NCBI GenBank assembly: GCA_032207245.1
Contig: CM063498.1
Location: 59,572,198 to 59,636,197 of the forward strand
Direction: 5' to 3'
Origin: Pardosa pseudoannulata
Taxonomy: Eukaryota; Arthropoda; Arachnida; Araneae; Lycosidae
Length of the DNA: 64,000 bases
Positions 1 to 12,524 of the stretch are shown here, piece after piece; the first letter of the stretch is position 1; each line of letters opens with the position of its first letter. The translations under genes and the position numbers were made by a program. The notes below the pieces were generated by a model. That model was given only the letters and a program-made list of their open reading frames with translations. It was not told the DNA's origin and searched no databases.

Positions 1-2034
1 TTCCACAATTCAACTATCATGCCTTTATTTTATCAGTTAAATAAGCTATGAATGGAGATTAGTGGCTAAATAGATTAGTAAGCATACGAGTAAAAATTAG
101 AAATATATCACATACTTTGTGACTGAATTAAAACCTTCATTGCTTCAGTTGTATTAAAATGCTCCTCTAAGTAAGAAGAATTAAGGAACCTGAAGCATTG
201 TTATTATAATTTCACTTTTTCTCTATTAACTTCTTCTATATGTATAATAAACCATATTTCTTCTAAGTGTGGATTATGGAAGCATGTGTTAAATCAGTAT
301 TTTCCTTAAAAATATATTCCATACTTCTGTAAGAAATTTATTAATCCAAAGCTTATATTTAAATCACAAACTTAGGTGAGAGATTCCCATGAAAAAACAT
401 TTTAAAAATGTAAATTTCGAGACAAAAAGGTTTTTTAGTGGATAAAAAGAGAAAAACCGCATAATAACTTATATGTTTATTTTTGTAAATATTATCAGTT
501 GTTTTTTGTATGTTTCAATTTCGAGATACCAACTGTTATTGAGAACTCAACCCAATGAGGAATTTGCACATGTGGGGGATTCGAACAACTTAGTATTTTT
601 CTGATAATTCCAGACTCGTAAATTCCAAAAATGTCATCAAAAATGTAAAAAAGTGGGTCCATTATTTTAAAAATTAATTTTAAAGTTAAGCGAAAATCAC
701 GTGACATTAAAACGCTCCTTGATTGGTTTCGACGTCATTGTTCACGACATCCAATATTTTCTTATTGCTAGCGCGCACTATTTTCCGATTTTGTTTTTGC
801 AAGTCCTTGGAATTTTCTAGCTATCAAAATTTATTTTCATTTAAACCTGAAGGTTTATTTTATCTATCTCGATAGCTTAATTATCTCAATTTTTTATAAA
901 TGTCTCTTCTACCTGGATTTACCAAAGGGCAGTCGGACAACCTCCCAAAATTTACATGATGTCAATGTTTTTGTTCTTGGGAAATAAAACCCGGATTTTA
1001 TGGGAGCAGAAATACAGGGAATTAAAACCTAAAGGTGTGTAAAATCATTTATATATTTATCCAATTTTACTTAACGTGTACTAATATTCTATTCATGCTA
1101 ATCATAGCTTATCTGTTTGTAGACATAGACAAGTAAACAACATAGGCGGTCGGTGTCTTCGTGAACGATGACGTCACAAACTCGGCGGAGGAAAAGTATC
1201 GTTTTTGAGAGACGTTAAAGAGTCCGCTATAAAACCCATTAGAAATCACTAATTAGGCCTCCAAATGAAAGAAAAATAGGTACTGTCCTGCTTACTTTTT
1301 GGTCTTCTACTGTTTAAAATTAAAATAAGAAAACGTGAAAATTCCTCATTTAAAACCGAGATGTACAAAAGGAGTCACTAGAGATAAAAGTTGTTGAAAA
1401 AATAATTTTTACTATTTTAATGATTATAAATTAGAAACCTCATATGAGGTTCAGATGAGAAAAAAGGGGTTGAGTTTCGAAAATAAGCTTGTAGTTCTGA
1501 AAAAAAAGTATAATAAAAATAAAAAAAAAAGTCATCCCTAACTCAACAAAGTCACAGTTCAGCATTTGATTACAAATAGTTATTTCAGTATATTGGTAAT
1601 CCTGAGAACTGTTATACTTTTAAAATCCGGATCTCGAATAGTTCCCGCAAGCGGTATGAATAAGTGTTTGTTAAATGGAACTCATGATAAATAAACCGCA
1701 AATGTGTAGGATGTGGCGAGAGAACGGTTTATTCAAAATCCTGTTAAAGGTTTAAAAATAATTTTAAAACATCGTTTCTTGGTAAATACAATAAAGGTGA
1801 CGAAAGAATATATGAATATTTGTAAAAATGAGTATATGTATGTTCTTTATTCAAATCTACACGATTCATCGTAGACTTACCCCGTTTTGCACAGCTATTT
1901 TTAGATACCGTCAAAAATAATTAATTAAATAAATAATTAAAAACAGTGGTATGTTACTATTAAAATGTCCTCTGCTCCTTTGACCATCCAATTACTTGAT
2001 ATCACGTATATTAGCATTGCTTTTTCTGAATAAA

Positions 2035-2039
<5 letters not shown>
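1..2039. other. Gene-free intergenic DNA
   Basis: No coding frame or recognised repeat. 700-1,260 is richer in CpG and contains two ATTG/GATGACGTCA-type blocks (near 730 and 1,165) that could be the ends of an unknown insertion; I could not pair them convincingly. Confidence 0.6.
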
Positions 2040-2080
<41 letters not shown>

Positions 2081-2092
2081 GTATGTATATAT
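2040..2092. repeat. (TA)n microsatellite
   Basis: Long AT run drifting into TATG units. Confidence 0.95.
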
Positions 2093-2392
2093 GACGGGTT
2101 CCCACTAAATAACAATAGAATCCTAAGTACATTTTCATAGCTTTATTCAAATCTCAGAGCACACTACTCATCTTCCATGGCGTCGCACATTGGCGCCTAA
2201 CTTTTAACAAAGGCAGGCTTAGCTGCCTCGGGTAGCCATAGCTATGTCTGCGGAATGTGCACATTGCTCTCTCTGCCCTAGTTCACTGCGCGTGAGCCGT
2301 ATTTATGTGGCTAACTCCTCACGCCGCGTCACTATCAGTAAAGAATCCCTAATTAAAATCTTTTAAAATTAATCTACAATTTAAATCCTGAC
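2093..2392. other. Unassigned 300-bp CpG-rich segment between microsatellites
   Basis: Starts GACGGGTTCCCACTAAATAAC, holds TGGCGTCGCACATTGGCGCC and ends in AT-rich sequence before the next microsatellite. No terminal repeats or coding seen. Likely an insertion of unknown type. Confidence 0.4.
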
Positions 2393-2438
2393 ATATATAT
2401 ATATATGTGTGTGTGCGTGTGTGTGTGTGTGTGTGTGT
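2393..2438. repeat. (TA)n(TG)n microsatellite
   Basis: AT units followed by GT units. Confidence 0.95.
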
Positions 2439-2810
2439 AATTTTTGCGAGACTCATTCAAAAGCACAACACATTTTATTTCTGGTGAGATACATGAAATT
2501 CATACAACAAGCAAACACTTTTACAACCTCGTGCAACTAGACAATGTGATCCCGCACATACACTTTTCAAGTAGGGATTCCTCAGGTAAAAAGACTACGA
2601 ATAATCCCTAAGCACAATTGATCACGTGGTAAAAAATACCCATATTTAAACAGAACGCGCTAACTATTGACTAAAGTAGTACAGACAGAGGCTGAATTAA
2701 GTCTATAGCGTGTCTGGAGAGAAAAATCAGAATTACCGAGCAAACCCCGTACGTACTTTATGAACAAAAGTTATTAAATTAATATTAAAATACGTAAATA
2801 AGGGATTTTA

Positions 2811-2815
<5 letters not shown>
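2439..2815. other. Unassigned 377-bp segment between microsatellites
   Basis: Starts AATTTTTGCGAGACTCATTC. The centre has TAGGGATTCCTCAGG and GCGTGTCTGGAGAG. No open frame and no inverted ends. It may share its 3' AT-rich tail with 2,093-2,392. Confidence 0.4.
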
Positions 2816-2905
<90 letters not shown>

Positions 2906-2936
2906 TTATGTATATATACATGCACACACACACACA
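2816..2936. repeat. (CA)n(TA)n(CA)n compound microsatellite
   Basis: CA run, about 50 bp of TA, then further CA units. Confidence 0.95.
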
Positions 2937-3916
2937 TGCTAGGGCAATCTGGTTGAGTCATGTAGAAAAACTAACAATTTTCTATGAAAAAGTTGAAATC
3001 TAAACGTGGAAATATGAATGCATACATTTTGCGCAGGATAAATGTAAATAAGTATTTATTCATAGTAAAATTCGAGGACATGTCTAAAATGTCTCTACGA
3101 AATATTATGTTAAAGAAAATAATCGTCTTTATATTTAATATCTCTAAACGTAAATTTCATAACCCAGGATAGCGCTTACAGTTATGAGCTTTCTGGATAG
3201 AAATATTTTCATTTTGGTCTGTCACGCTCTCGAACTAGGGTACTCGCCTTGTTGATGGGACAGTTGTTAAGAGCATGTACCCTCATGAGGTAAACGGGTA
3301 GTTTTGATCTCAGATTAGCAAGAGGTATTCTTCTGGCACATGAACAATGTGCCATTGCTGAGGCAATCTTGATGGGAAGGTGTCTGGCTAACATGAGACA
3401 GCGTCACACTATTGTTGACTCCGCCCGTGTAAAAACAATGGATCTTATCAGTCACGTGGCTCCCTTACAGTTTTCAGTTAATGAAGGGTTAGAAAACGAT
3501 CCAGCTTTGATAGCGAGTAAAATTGCTGAGTAACAAAACAAACAAGAAATAAATGGAATATTTCCTCAGACACTTTAGAAACATCATATAGTGAAGCTAA
3601 CGGAAGTAATTTCGAGAAAATGTAACTGTTTGTGTTTTGAGTTACATTTTGTTCATGTTTAGTTTTACAGTATTAACTCTTTCGGGTCTGCTGTTCTACT
3701 GACAGTACATCAAAACTTATTTCGCTCTATTCAATAAACTTTGAAAAATATTCCCCAAGATCATCATGTTCTATTAAAGTGACTTTATTTAAAACACGTA
3801 TTTCATACTTTCCCTAAAAGACAGCTATACTTGTCTTAAATATTCAAGATGGATTTCTCTTCCGATACACATACAACAGGAATGCTACTTTTTTTTACTC
3901 TGATTTTTAATATTAT
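2937..3916. other. Gene-free intergenic DNA
   Basis: 3,215-3,540 is less AT-rich and includes GTCACGCTCTCGAACTAGGG and GACTCCGCCCGTG, suggesting a repeat of unknown type. Short open frames here are not convincing. Confidence 0.5.
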
Positions 3917-4759
3917 CCCAGCTAGCACGGAACCGATGTATGTCCATTGGCCATATACAGTCGGTAGTTGATTTTTTGATAGCGTTTAAGTTGAAATAAG
4001 AAAATAGTGGCATTCAGTTTAAAAAAAATATGTTTTGTTAGTGATCTAAAATATTCTTTAGTTGTCGGCATTCCTTTGGCCCAAGCGTAGAAATATTCCT
4101 ATTTACTCCTCTTACATAAATATCGGTAGACCATTGTCTAAGAAACACAAACGTAATCTCCCCCTATAGTTAAGCTCATTTGCAAAATCAGTAGCAAACG
4201 AGAAAGTTGTATGTCAGTCGCCTTCTTTAGAGGTAACGCTGTTTATTATGATATTGCTGCAGTAACTCAAGATTTATGTTTGAGTTGAAATGTAATAGAG
4301 TAAATTCTTGTTCACAATAAATTGTAAAACTATATTACACTTTTAACCGAGTTAAGAAAAAAATGCAATTTCTTACTAAAGTAACTATAATCACACTTCG
4401 TATGTATGCTTGTAATTGACTGTAGAATTACATTACATCTTTTTGGGTTACTTTATTAATATACTTCATTTTTTTTCTCCAAATTTGTAGAAAAATGTAA
4501 TACAGTTGTACAGTTTACTGTGAATAAGAAATTATAATTATTGGCATTAAGATGGCTCATCCAAACAGTAAGTTAGAATTCAGTTGGCCTGATGTTGGCA
4601 TGTAGTTGACCATCATTGACTTATCCTAATATTATATCGGCATTTAGAAACAACCAATAACTAGCTATTGACCCTCTGACCGTTTTAAGGAACACAGGGT
4701 ACGTTGTTCCTTCCAACGTACCATATAGAAGTTGACCCATCATAAAGTTGCTAGCTAGG
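3917..4759. mobile_element. Possible DNA transposon with CCCAGCTAGCA-type ends
   Basis: Inverted ends CCCAGCTAGCA (3917-3927) and complement CCTAGCTAGCA (4749-4759), 10 of 11 matching. A 9-bp perfect hairpin (GGTACGTTG, 7-base loop, 4698-4722) lies just inside the right end. No target duplication and no coding sequence were seen. The superfamily was not recognised. Confidence 0.4.
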
Positions 4760-4761
4760 TA

Positions 4762-4762
<1 letters not shown>

Positions 4763-4848
<86 letters not shown>
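4763..4848. repeat. (TA)n microsatellite, about 84 bp
   Basis: Uninterrupted AT dinucleotides just right of the candidate transposon end at 4,759. The Ile-Tyr open frame over it is an artefact. Confidence 0.97.
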
Positions 4849-4851
<3 letters not shown>

Positions 4852-5120
4852 ATCTTAATGTCAAAAATATTAACTTTAAGAACATTACTTTACCTGATGT
4901 CTCATGTAATTTTTATGATAAAAAGGTTATAGAATCGGAAAAAAGGATCGATAGAGGGTATGGTCCCTCTTACTGATATGAAGGGTTCACTTAGTGATTT
5001 CAAACCAGAATTGTCGGTTTCTCGAACATTGGAGAGCAAGTAGAGGGTAAATGGTTTTCTTCACACTAAAGCACGTCGAGAATCAGCGGTTAGGCTGAAA
5101 CAGAGAAGATGCTGATTGCA

Positions 5121-5290
5121 TTGGCTAGGAGCGCTACGGTCTATATTTTTGCTACTCGAGGCCTAATGAAATCATGACTTACTGCTTAAAGCCGATTCAG
5201 AACAACTGCGAACATCCATACCAGGTTTGGAATTCGAACCTACGAATTTTGGTTCCAAAGAGTAACGTCTTCTCCATATAACCATGGTTA
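5121..5290 (-). mobile_element. tRNA-derived SINE copy, decayed
   Basis: The plus strand shows GCGCTACGGTCTATATTTTTG, CTGCTTAAAGCCGATTCAG and GGAATTCGAACCTACGAA in family order. It ends just before the Tc1 relic. Confidence 0.82.
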
Positions 5291-5339
5291 GGGCATTAAT
5301 GAAGAGAATTTGTCAATTATAGCAGCGAATGTTTAGTAG

Positions 5340-5775
5340 TCTGAGCAGGCATTATACGGATGGCTTCACTACCCTCCGAGAAAGGCACTATGACTGATGT
5401 TAGGTATAGGAATAATACATTCGACTTTTCAGAAGTGTACTTGGCTCTGATTTCATCTTAATGACATCAACGTAAGGTCACATAGAGTTCAGTTAGTCAA
5501 CGACTTTTTGGAAAGTGAAGGTATCTTCCAAATGGATTGACCATCCAAATTTCCAGACATTAACCCTACAGAGCTTGACTGGAATGCTCTGGGTAGGGTA
5601 GTTGCAAGTTGCAACCCCGAACTATTCAGAGCCTAAAAACAGAGCTGCTGAGCAACCAACTGCAACAAGAACTCATAAACCACCTTTTTTCAGTATGAAT
5701 CCACGATGCCAGGCTTTCAAATCTGAAAGGGGGAAACATACCCCCTATCAACTAATTTTTTTGGCCCTTTATGTA
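5340..5775 (+). pseudogene. Broken Tc1-like transposase, C-terminal half
   Basis: Translation in shifting frames gives AGIIRMASLPSEKGTMTDVR (Tc1 GxMTGxRYRD region), then VNDFLESEGI, FPDINPTELTWNALGR (the DLNPIEHVWDxLGR block with the third catalytic acidic residue) and RGKHTPY near the usual C-terminus. It contains stops (5340, about 5458) and at least two frameshifts. No inverted repeats were identified. Inactive. Confidence 0.85.
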
Positions 5776-7599
5776 ACCACTGTTTCATATCTTTTGACTC
5801 CAATGAGTGTTACGCACGATTATACGTACATAACTGGTGAAGTTTTCCCTTGTATTATGTGAACTGATGTTTAAACAAAATTCCATTAAATCTGTCTATT
5901 AGATCCAGAGACGAAATCTTGAAGTTATCTTAATGTTGAACACCTGTGCGTATTCAAATGCTAAACTCTCACTGAAAATATATAAGGCTCTATATCTGGA
6001 AAAGTAATTTTATGATTTTTTAACTACTGTATTAGAGTATAAAAAAATCGAGAAAGTTATCAGAAAATATCTTACATTAACAATATAAATTCTTTCACAA
6101 CTAAGATTAATAATATATCTTTGCTATCTTCATCATTTAAAAGCTATATATAAAATATCTGTAAGTAAGTAATGTTAAGAATTTTAAATAACATAAATAT
6201 AACCTAAATTTAAAAATAAATAAATTATTTGATACATAATTCAGAATATATATGTATTCACATACATACAAAAAGTTTCAAATAAGCTACATAATATAAA
6301 ATCTGAGTAAAATATTTAAGTTAAAATTATATATGAACTTGACAGGAGAATCAAATAATTAAATCTGCCATACCTTTGGTTTTATTTGACATATGGCAAA
6401 AGAAATGGTATCTAAGCGTGTAGAGATTTTTGCAGTATAATGTATTGGAAGTTGAAATTTTTGAAAATTTAATAGTAGTAAGACCCTTTTAAGTGATAAA
6501 TTATTCTGTAAGCTCCACCAAACAGTCGTAGAAACACCATTCTTTACAGACTTGTTAAACTTACTTTTTAAATTCTAAGCCGAGAACGATGCTGTACCAA
6601 TACAAATGAATGAATCTTTTGTTGTCCAGCACTCAACACGTTTTATTGCATACCAACGTGTTATTAACAAAGTTGTTCTCGCTTTTCGTGATCGATTCTT
6701 TTACACTGTTGAGAATGATAGTATTTTCAAGATTTGATATCGCGGGATTTTAATGGTTAATGCTGGATACTTCGCTTAAAAGCAAAGTAGATATTGTTAC
6801 ACCACTGTATACAAGTTAGATGCCATTGTGTACGATAAGAACCATGTAAACATAAATGTAAAAAGTGATATTTCAGAACGCCACTCGTTAAATAGAGAAA
6901 TCTAGAAAAAGTTGGAAAAAATGACAGAATGTTCCAGAGAAATTTCACATTTCCTATGAAATGTGATTTCAAAATAGTAAGAACTCGTGAACGAGTTAAA
7001 ATCTTAGATTTTAAAACACAAATATTTGGGAGTAACAGTCTATAAGAAAATAAGTTTGACACAAATATTTTTCACTAAAAAATTATATTGAAAAAGGGAA
7101 CGAGTCTTATGCATTCTACTTTTTAATAAGTACGTTTTATACACCGGCAAATATGATAATATCTAAGTTATTTAGTAAATTCATTTTCTAAATTTACTAA
7201 CGTCCCAAATGTTTGTATTTTGAACAAGTTTGTAAAACGTAGATGATAAAGATCACCACATTTCATATTTGAAATTAATTTTTCATAAGAATGCCTTCAG
7301 TAATATTTCGTTGATGAAGAAATGATACTGGAGAGCAGATGGTCCTGGAATTTTAGATTCCACATATAACAGCATATCAGATGTACTTTCATTAAAAATA
7401 GCGTACGTATACTAACCATGAGAAATTCTTAACACAAATGTAGATCTCAAAAGAGCAGTATTTTTCTTACATGTTTATTACTAGAACAGTTTGTGTAGAA
7501 AATAAACTATATTCAGACATAGTTATCCTATTCGTAAGTGATATAAAAAAACAAAAAACATTGACTTAAATTTACTTTTTGCTAAATTCCGTTTAAGTT
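5776..7599. other. Gene-free intergenic DNA
   Basis: Uniform AT-rich sequence. The 101-codon minus-strand frame at 6,757-7,062 has no recognisable domain and ordinary composition for random AT-rich DNA. Confidence 0.6.
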
Positions 7600-7881
7600 A
7601 AGTAAGCTGTGGTAACTCTCAACTTTTGACGCAAATCACTCTTTAATGAGAGTCAAACCATTTTACTAACACAGTAGCTCAGGCGCAAGACTCGGCGATA
7701 TCTTCCGTAACTGATAAAGCTAGCTGTGACCTGAACATATGCTGTGAGTGTGCCTAGAGCTTTGAGAAATTTAGTGAACTCGTTTTCTCTGTGACCTTTC
7801 TATTAGTGGATGAACCAGTTCCTTTGATAATCAATTTCTTCTCCATAATTAATTATTACCCGATCATTTCCCGGCTATATA
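7600..7881. repeat. First copy of a local direct repeat of about 280 bp
   Basis: Shares AACTCGTTTTCT, GTGACCTTTCTATTAGTGGA, CTTCTCCATAATTAATTA and CCCGATC with 8,338-8,622, in the same order and orientation. Its start has a weak tRNA-like look (CAGTAGCTCAGGCGCAAG). Probably two insertions of one SINE-like repeat or a local duplication. Confidence 0.75.
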
Positions 7882-8337
7882 GTGTTAATGGTATTTACGA
7901 ACTAATTTTTATTGCAAATGCATAAAACGTTTCCTGATATCTTGCTAGCCCTACTCTCTCTAATTTTTCCATTCTAATAAAAAGGGGAAATAAAAATTCA
8001 CTAGAACATTTTAATATTTTTTGATGAATATTTAGATATATCAATACTTATAAGGGACAAAAATATCATTTGAAGAGAAATCTTAAAATTTAATTGCTAA
8101 AAAGCTAATTTATGTTTATTTTTTCGGCTTATCACAGGGCCCTTTAAGAAAAAATTTTCATTTCGAATCCCTTGTGGTGGTGTTAGTTTTCAACTAATGT
8201 GACGTATTTTAAGAGGTAGTTTTATCTCCAATTGTTAACTTCAATTTTTAACAAGTTTGCAACGTAGTATGATCTTGGTAAGATCCTTTATGATTTAGAG
8301 GGCAGAAATTTGGGAGAACTCACAGCAACAGTTATAC

Positions 8338-8622
8338 TTGAAGCAAGCTGTTATGTCTCTCAACGCGAGCTTTAACCGCTAAGCCCTCTTTCATGACAGC
8401 TATAAGCCCTTTTACTAACTCAGTAGCTCAGGTGAAAGGCTCGCCTATATCTTTAGATAAACACTATGTGCGACCTGGGCCAATTTGTGTGCCGATCGCA
8501 TTGAGAAACTGAATGAACTCGTTTTCTCCGTGACCTTTCTATTAGTGGATGAGCCAGTTCCCTTGATGATCGATCTCTTCTCCATAATTAATTACCACCC
8601 GATCGTTTCCCGTCTCATATTC
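8338..8622. repeat. Second copy of the local direct repeat
   Basis: Same blocks as the copy at 7,600, about 740 bp away, with scattered substitutions. The proximal part also pairs (AGCAAGCTGTTATGTCTCTC with AGTAAGCTGTGGTAACTCTC). Confidence 0.75.
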
Positions 8623-9489
8623 CAATATCCATGAGTGATTCGTGTCAAGGCGTTTCTTGCTTATTCCCCGAGAGGTCGTCTGAATAAAAAGTGGGCTCTG
8701 GGAAATTGACCGGAAACGTCAGTGATTCTGCCTGTGTCACCTCGATTTTTAATTCAAGGCTGAGGATGGAAAGAAAATTAATTCATCACTAGACTGATGG
8801 GAGTCGAGATACGGGAATTTCAATGCTTTATGTAACTCTTCCTCCAAAATGTCAAAATTAACATTCGCAGTTATTATATAAATTATTCAACATTGCTGTT
8901 TTCTCAATGCCTGCAGTTATTATATACAAGTTTTACAATTTGATAGGATTACATAAAAACACTTGAGGAATATAAAATTTTCTTGCTTCCACAGTAGTCA
9001 AAGCCTTCCTGGGTTGAAAAATATGCATTCCATCCAGTGGGTTGTAGCTATTGTCTACATAAAATCGTTAGACTAAGTAGGAGTGCTGGTTAGACGATGC
9101 ACATGATCAACTAATAAAAATGCTTGCAGGATAAGTAATCGAATAATAGCAAAAACGAAGCTATGACACAGACTTTTAAGTCAAATTTTTCCATTAAATT
9201 CCTCAGTTCGATAACGCTTTTATTTGTTTCTGATCTACTTTTGGTTTGGAATTAATTTATTCTCACTTTCGATTCTTAACTTCTCTAATTCAAATGCTCT
9301 TTGCCTTTCTATTTCCCTTTGCTTTGCTTCTTCTTCCCTTTTAACTCTTTCATCAGTTTATTCTTACTAAAACATCTCTGATAAACGGCTCCTTATAGTT
9401 TTTACTTTTAGTAACGATTTCTTTTAAATTACGATTTTCCTGTCTGGAGGTACAGTTTCATTTACCTCTAAGGATAAAACTAAACTAAA
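8623..9489. other. Gene-free intergenic DNA
   Basis: Nothing recognised apart from a pyrimidine-rich stretch near 9,290-9,360. Confidence 0.6.
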
Positions 9490-9765
9490 CTCCTCGGTGC
9501 AACAGTCCCTAGAGGGACTGGGCCTATGGTGCCTATTTCCATTTCCGAGACCAATTGCCCTGGGGTGTGAAGCATATGTTCCGGTTAAGTGGTCAACCTT
9601 ATGCGGAACCCCCAGTGTTTAGTTTCCAAGCATACTTGGTCTTCAGTTTGTCTACCCACTGAAGTGATGAAAGCCCGGGATCGAACCTCGGAACTGTGCC
9701 ATGGAAATGAAAGAGCTACCCCAGTCCCATTGGGTCTCTTACCTCTAAGGCTAACTCCATTAAAC
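9490..9765 (-). mobile_element. tRNA-like SINE of a third family
   Basis: On the minus strand CAATGGGACTGGGGTAGCTC is followed by a clean B box, GAGGTTCGATCCCGGGC, then a GC-richer body with AAGACCAAGTATGCTTGG. Composition is markedly less AT-rich than the surroundings. Short opposite open frames here are shadows. Confidence 0.5.
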
Positions 9766-11389
9766 AGCATTTTTTTAATTTAGCACAAAAATTAACATTT
9801 AGTCAGTTGATGGATGCCCTTCAAGGAATTTTCGGAAAAGGAACGAAACCGAACTTTCTTCGGAGGCAAGTCCGAGCGAACTGCGAGTTCGGAATGAAAC
9901 TTCATGAGTGACTTATCCTATCCATTATCCTCCAGGTTGGATAATTTATTTTTTTTTTTAACGGAGCAATGAGAGCTCCTACTAAAAATCTATATTAACG
10001 CTATGCAATTTGTAAATTATCTCTGCACTATTTAATTTTTGTATACTTCATTAAAGCAAAAATAACCAAAAGGGTTACATTCGTTTGTTATGGCCCAACT
10101 TTATTGTTGTGACCCCAATGTAGAAGTTTGGTTTTTTTCATTTGACAATCAGAAAGGGAATGTTGACATTTCGGCTTTGGAGGAAATGTATGATCGAATA
10201 AAATGTATGATAGAACCAAATTAGATTTTTGAATTTTGAATAAGAAACCAAAATAGACATTTTTTATGAGGAGAGAGATATAGAAGACTAAATTGGACTT
10301 GAGGGTCTACTTTTTGTTACATGAAGACAAATGAGATCGATCATTCATTAAAAAAGCATTTCTATAAGTCTTGCACTGAGCAGAGGTAGCTCAACCGGCA
10401 AAGGCAACGATCTCGTAACTGGGTTGCGGGTTCGGGGCTCGAGCCGACCTAAGATCGGAAGCGTTCCTTAATGGTGAGTGGAGTACTTAAAGTATGTTCG
10501 TGGTCACAATGTCCTCCATGTTCTCAATAACGACATTTTATATTATTTTTTCGTAGATAAAATTGTACTGGTATTTAAATTTTTTTATTTGTCCAATTAC
10601 GGTTAAATACAAAAAAAAAGTCGGTAAATTTACAACCCTGTCCCGAAGCAAAGTTGAAGATAAAATTTCCATCACTGTTTCACCGAATCGTTTGCATATT
10701 TTTCATATCTTTTTCACCCTTTCATCACGTCTAACCTTATTTTTAAATTGAAAAAAAAAAAAAAGAAGAGTGTTGGAAAACTTCCGAATTTGAAATGTAA
10801 TCACCAACTTCAGAGCGTAACGGGATTGACTCCCAACCAATCCCGCGAGAGATCAGCCATGACGTCACTGTACCTGAAGTAAGGACGAAGCAGGCCATTC
10901 AACTCTCACCTTGACTTTGAATGTAGGAAGAAATCTTAAATGCCAGTAAATGATGATACCCGAGGGCCTATTTCTACTAAGGATTTGGATTTTTTCTTTC
11001 TTTTTTTTTCGTTTATTTTTGCCTTCCAGTTTTCGCATTTTTAAGATTACTCTAACATGGGATTTTTCTTTTATTTTTTTATTATTATTTTTTTATTCTC
11101 GATAGGAAACGAGTAGTGCTCTACGTGAATGAAGACGTATTTTTGTTTTAATTTAAAATTCACCGCAAAACAGTTTTAGTTCCGCGTATATTCTTCGAGG
11201 AAAAAATAGCAACAGTAATGCAACGTTACCAACATTAATCAACACCATTGCATGTAGAATATCATGTGTATTTTCTGAAACCATTGTTTCGAAATGTATT
11301 TCTGATTTCCGTGTAATATGTAAAGGCAAAAGTTAATAAAAATACTATTGTCGAATGAATAATCTTATGTCAAACAATTAAATACTTTA
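9766..11389. other. Gene-free intergenic DNA with one tRNA-like SINE head
   Basis: Apart from 10,383-10,462, there is a CpG-containing block at 10,810-10,900 (CCAACCAATCCCGCGAGAG, ATGACGTCAC) with no coding around it. Several T-rich runs near 10,990-11,100. Confidence 0.55.
10383..10462 (+). mobile_element. tRNA-like SINE head of a second family
   Basis: GAGGTAGCTCAACCGGCAAA fits a Pol III A box (TAGCTCAACCGG) and GGGTTCGGGGCTCGAGCC resembles a B box about 45 bases later. No cloverleaf with paired acceptor stem was found, so a functional tRNA is unlikely. The tail continues past 10,460 without a clear end. Confidence 0.5.
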
Positions 11390-11393
11390 TTAG

Positions 11394-11946
11394 CACATTG
11401 TGTGCGGGTACATTTCGCAGCGGAATTGTATCGAGAACGGGCGTTTTGCGCGTAAATTTAGTTATTCAGTTAAATCTCAATAGATCGAAAATTATTTAAT
11501 TTTTTAACCAACTTTTCGTATTTTATATTGAAATATATAAAAAAATATATATATAGAAATATATAAGTAACAACTATAAGAATTTTGCAAACAAAAAATA
11601 TATTTCTAGTGGATAAATTTATAATAGTATCGTAAATATGAATAATCAAATAGAAATAGTAGTATACAGTTTTAAATTTTTCGAATTATGTTATATATAA
11701 ACATGTTTACATTATAAAAAAAAATGAAAAGGGCAATTATAAAACTAATAATGTAAAAACTAGTTTTTATTTGTCTAAATTTTTTCAGAATCTATGTAGT
11801 AGACAGTAACATTCGGCTTCGTTTTTCTGTATATACCGTTATTTTTGTACCCACAAACAAACCATGTTGTTACACTAACCTGTATCTATCGTAACCAAGT
11901 ATCTATCGTCTGCAAACGTACTGGTACATGTCCCGCATATAATGTG
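11394..11946. mobile_element. piggyBac-like MITE in TTAA/TTAG site
   Basis: 553 bp with ends CACATTGTGTGCGGGTACAT and complement CACATTATATGCGGGACATG. It is flanked by TTAG (11390-11393) on the left and TTAA (11947-11950) on the right; TTAA is the piggyBac target and one side has mutated. The interior is AT-rich and non-coding. Confidence 0.78.
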
Positions 11947-12270
11947 TTAAGGATAAACTGGTAAGGATATCAAATAGAATGTTTTCGAGGATAACTATTT
12001 ATATGAATGCATTAAAAATGAAAAGAAGAGTTAAACTTTATGCATAAAATCCCAGCTGTACCAATCTATAAAAGGGCAAGTTTGTAAAAAAAGAAAAGTA
12101 TCTAAATCAAATATGTGAGTTAAACAAGTACTATATTCTCTCTTGGCATTTTTTTCCTGTGCGGCCTGCAAACTCCTCGCGCAAATATGAATATATTTCA
12201 TTTTTAACGTCCGGCAATAAAGACATTAAATATCCTTACCTATAATAATGTTTTTTCTTTGCACGTGTTA

Positions 12271-12445
12271 GTTGGTTGGTGTGGAGCGGTACGATCTACT
12301 GTTTTGCTACACGGGTGCTGAAAATACCAGGACCTATTGCTTAAAGCCGATTCCGAACGACTACGAACATTCAGGGTAAAAGTGGGATTCGAACCCGTGA
12401 ACTCTCATACGGATTAGCAACGTTCTACCCACCCGGCAATCGGTG
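12271..12445 (-). mobile_element. tRNA-derived SINE copy
   Basis: The plus strand reads GTTTTGCTACACGGGTGCTG, GCTTAAAGCCGATTCCGAAC and GGGATTCGAACCCG (B box, complement). Forms a head-to-head type inverted pair with the next copy. Confidence 0.87.
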
Positions 12446-12524
12446 TTGCACATGTATGCGCAAAGAATAGATTAAGTGAAAATTTTAATTTAACAATAAT
12501 TTAATACAGGTATTCTGAGACTGA

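Noticed and set aside
4761..4976. Ile-Tyr repeat protein
   Set aside because: Translation of a TA microsatellite.
6757..7062. 101-codon minus-strand frame
   Set aside because: Composition is as expected from random AT-rich DNA; no domain, no splice or promoter context.
10383..10462. Functional tRNA gene
   Set aside because: A and B box-like motifs are present, but no paired acceptor stem or clear anticodon arm; more like a SINE head.
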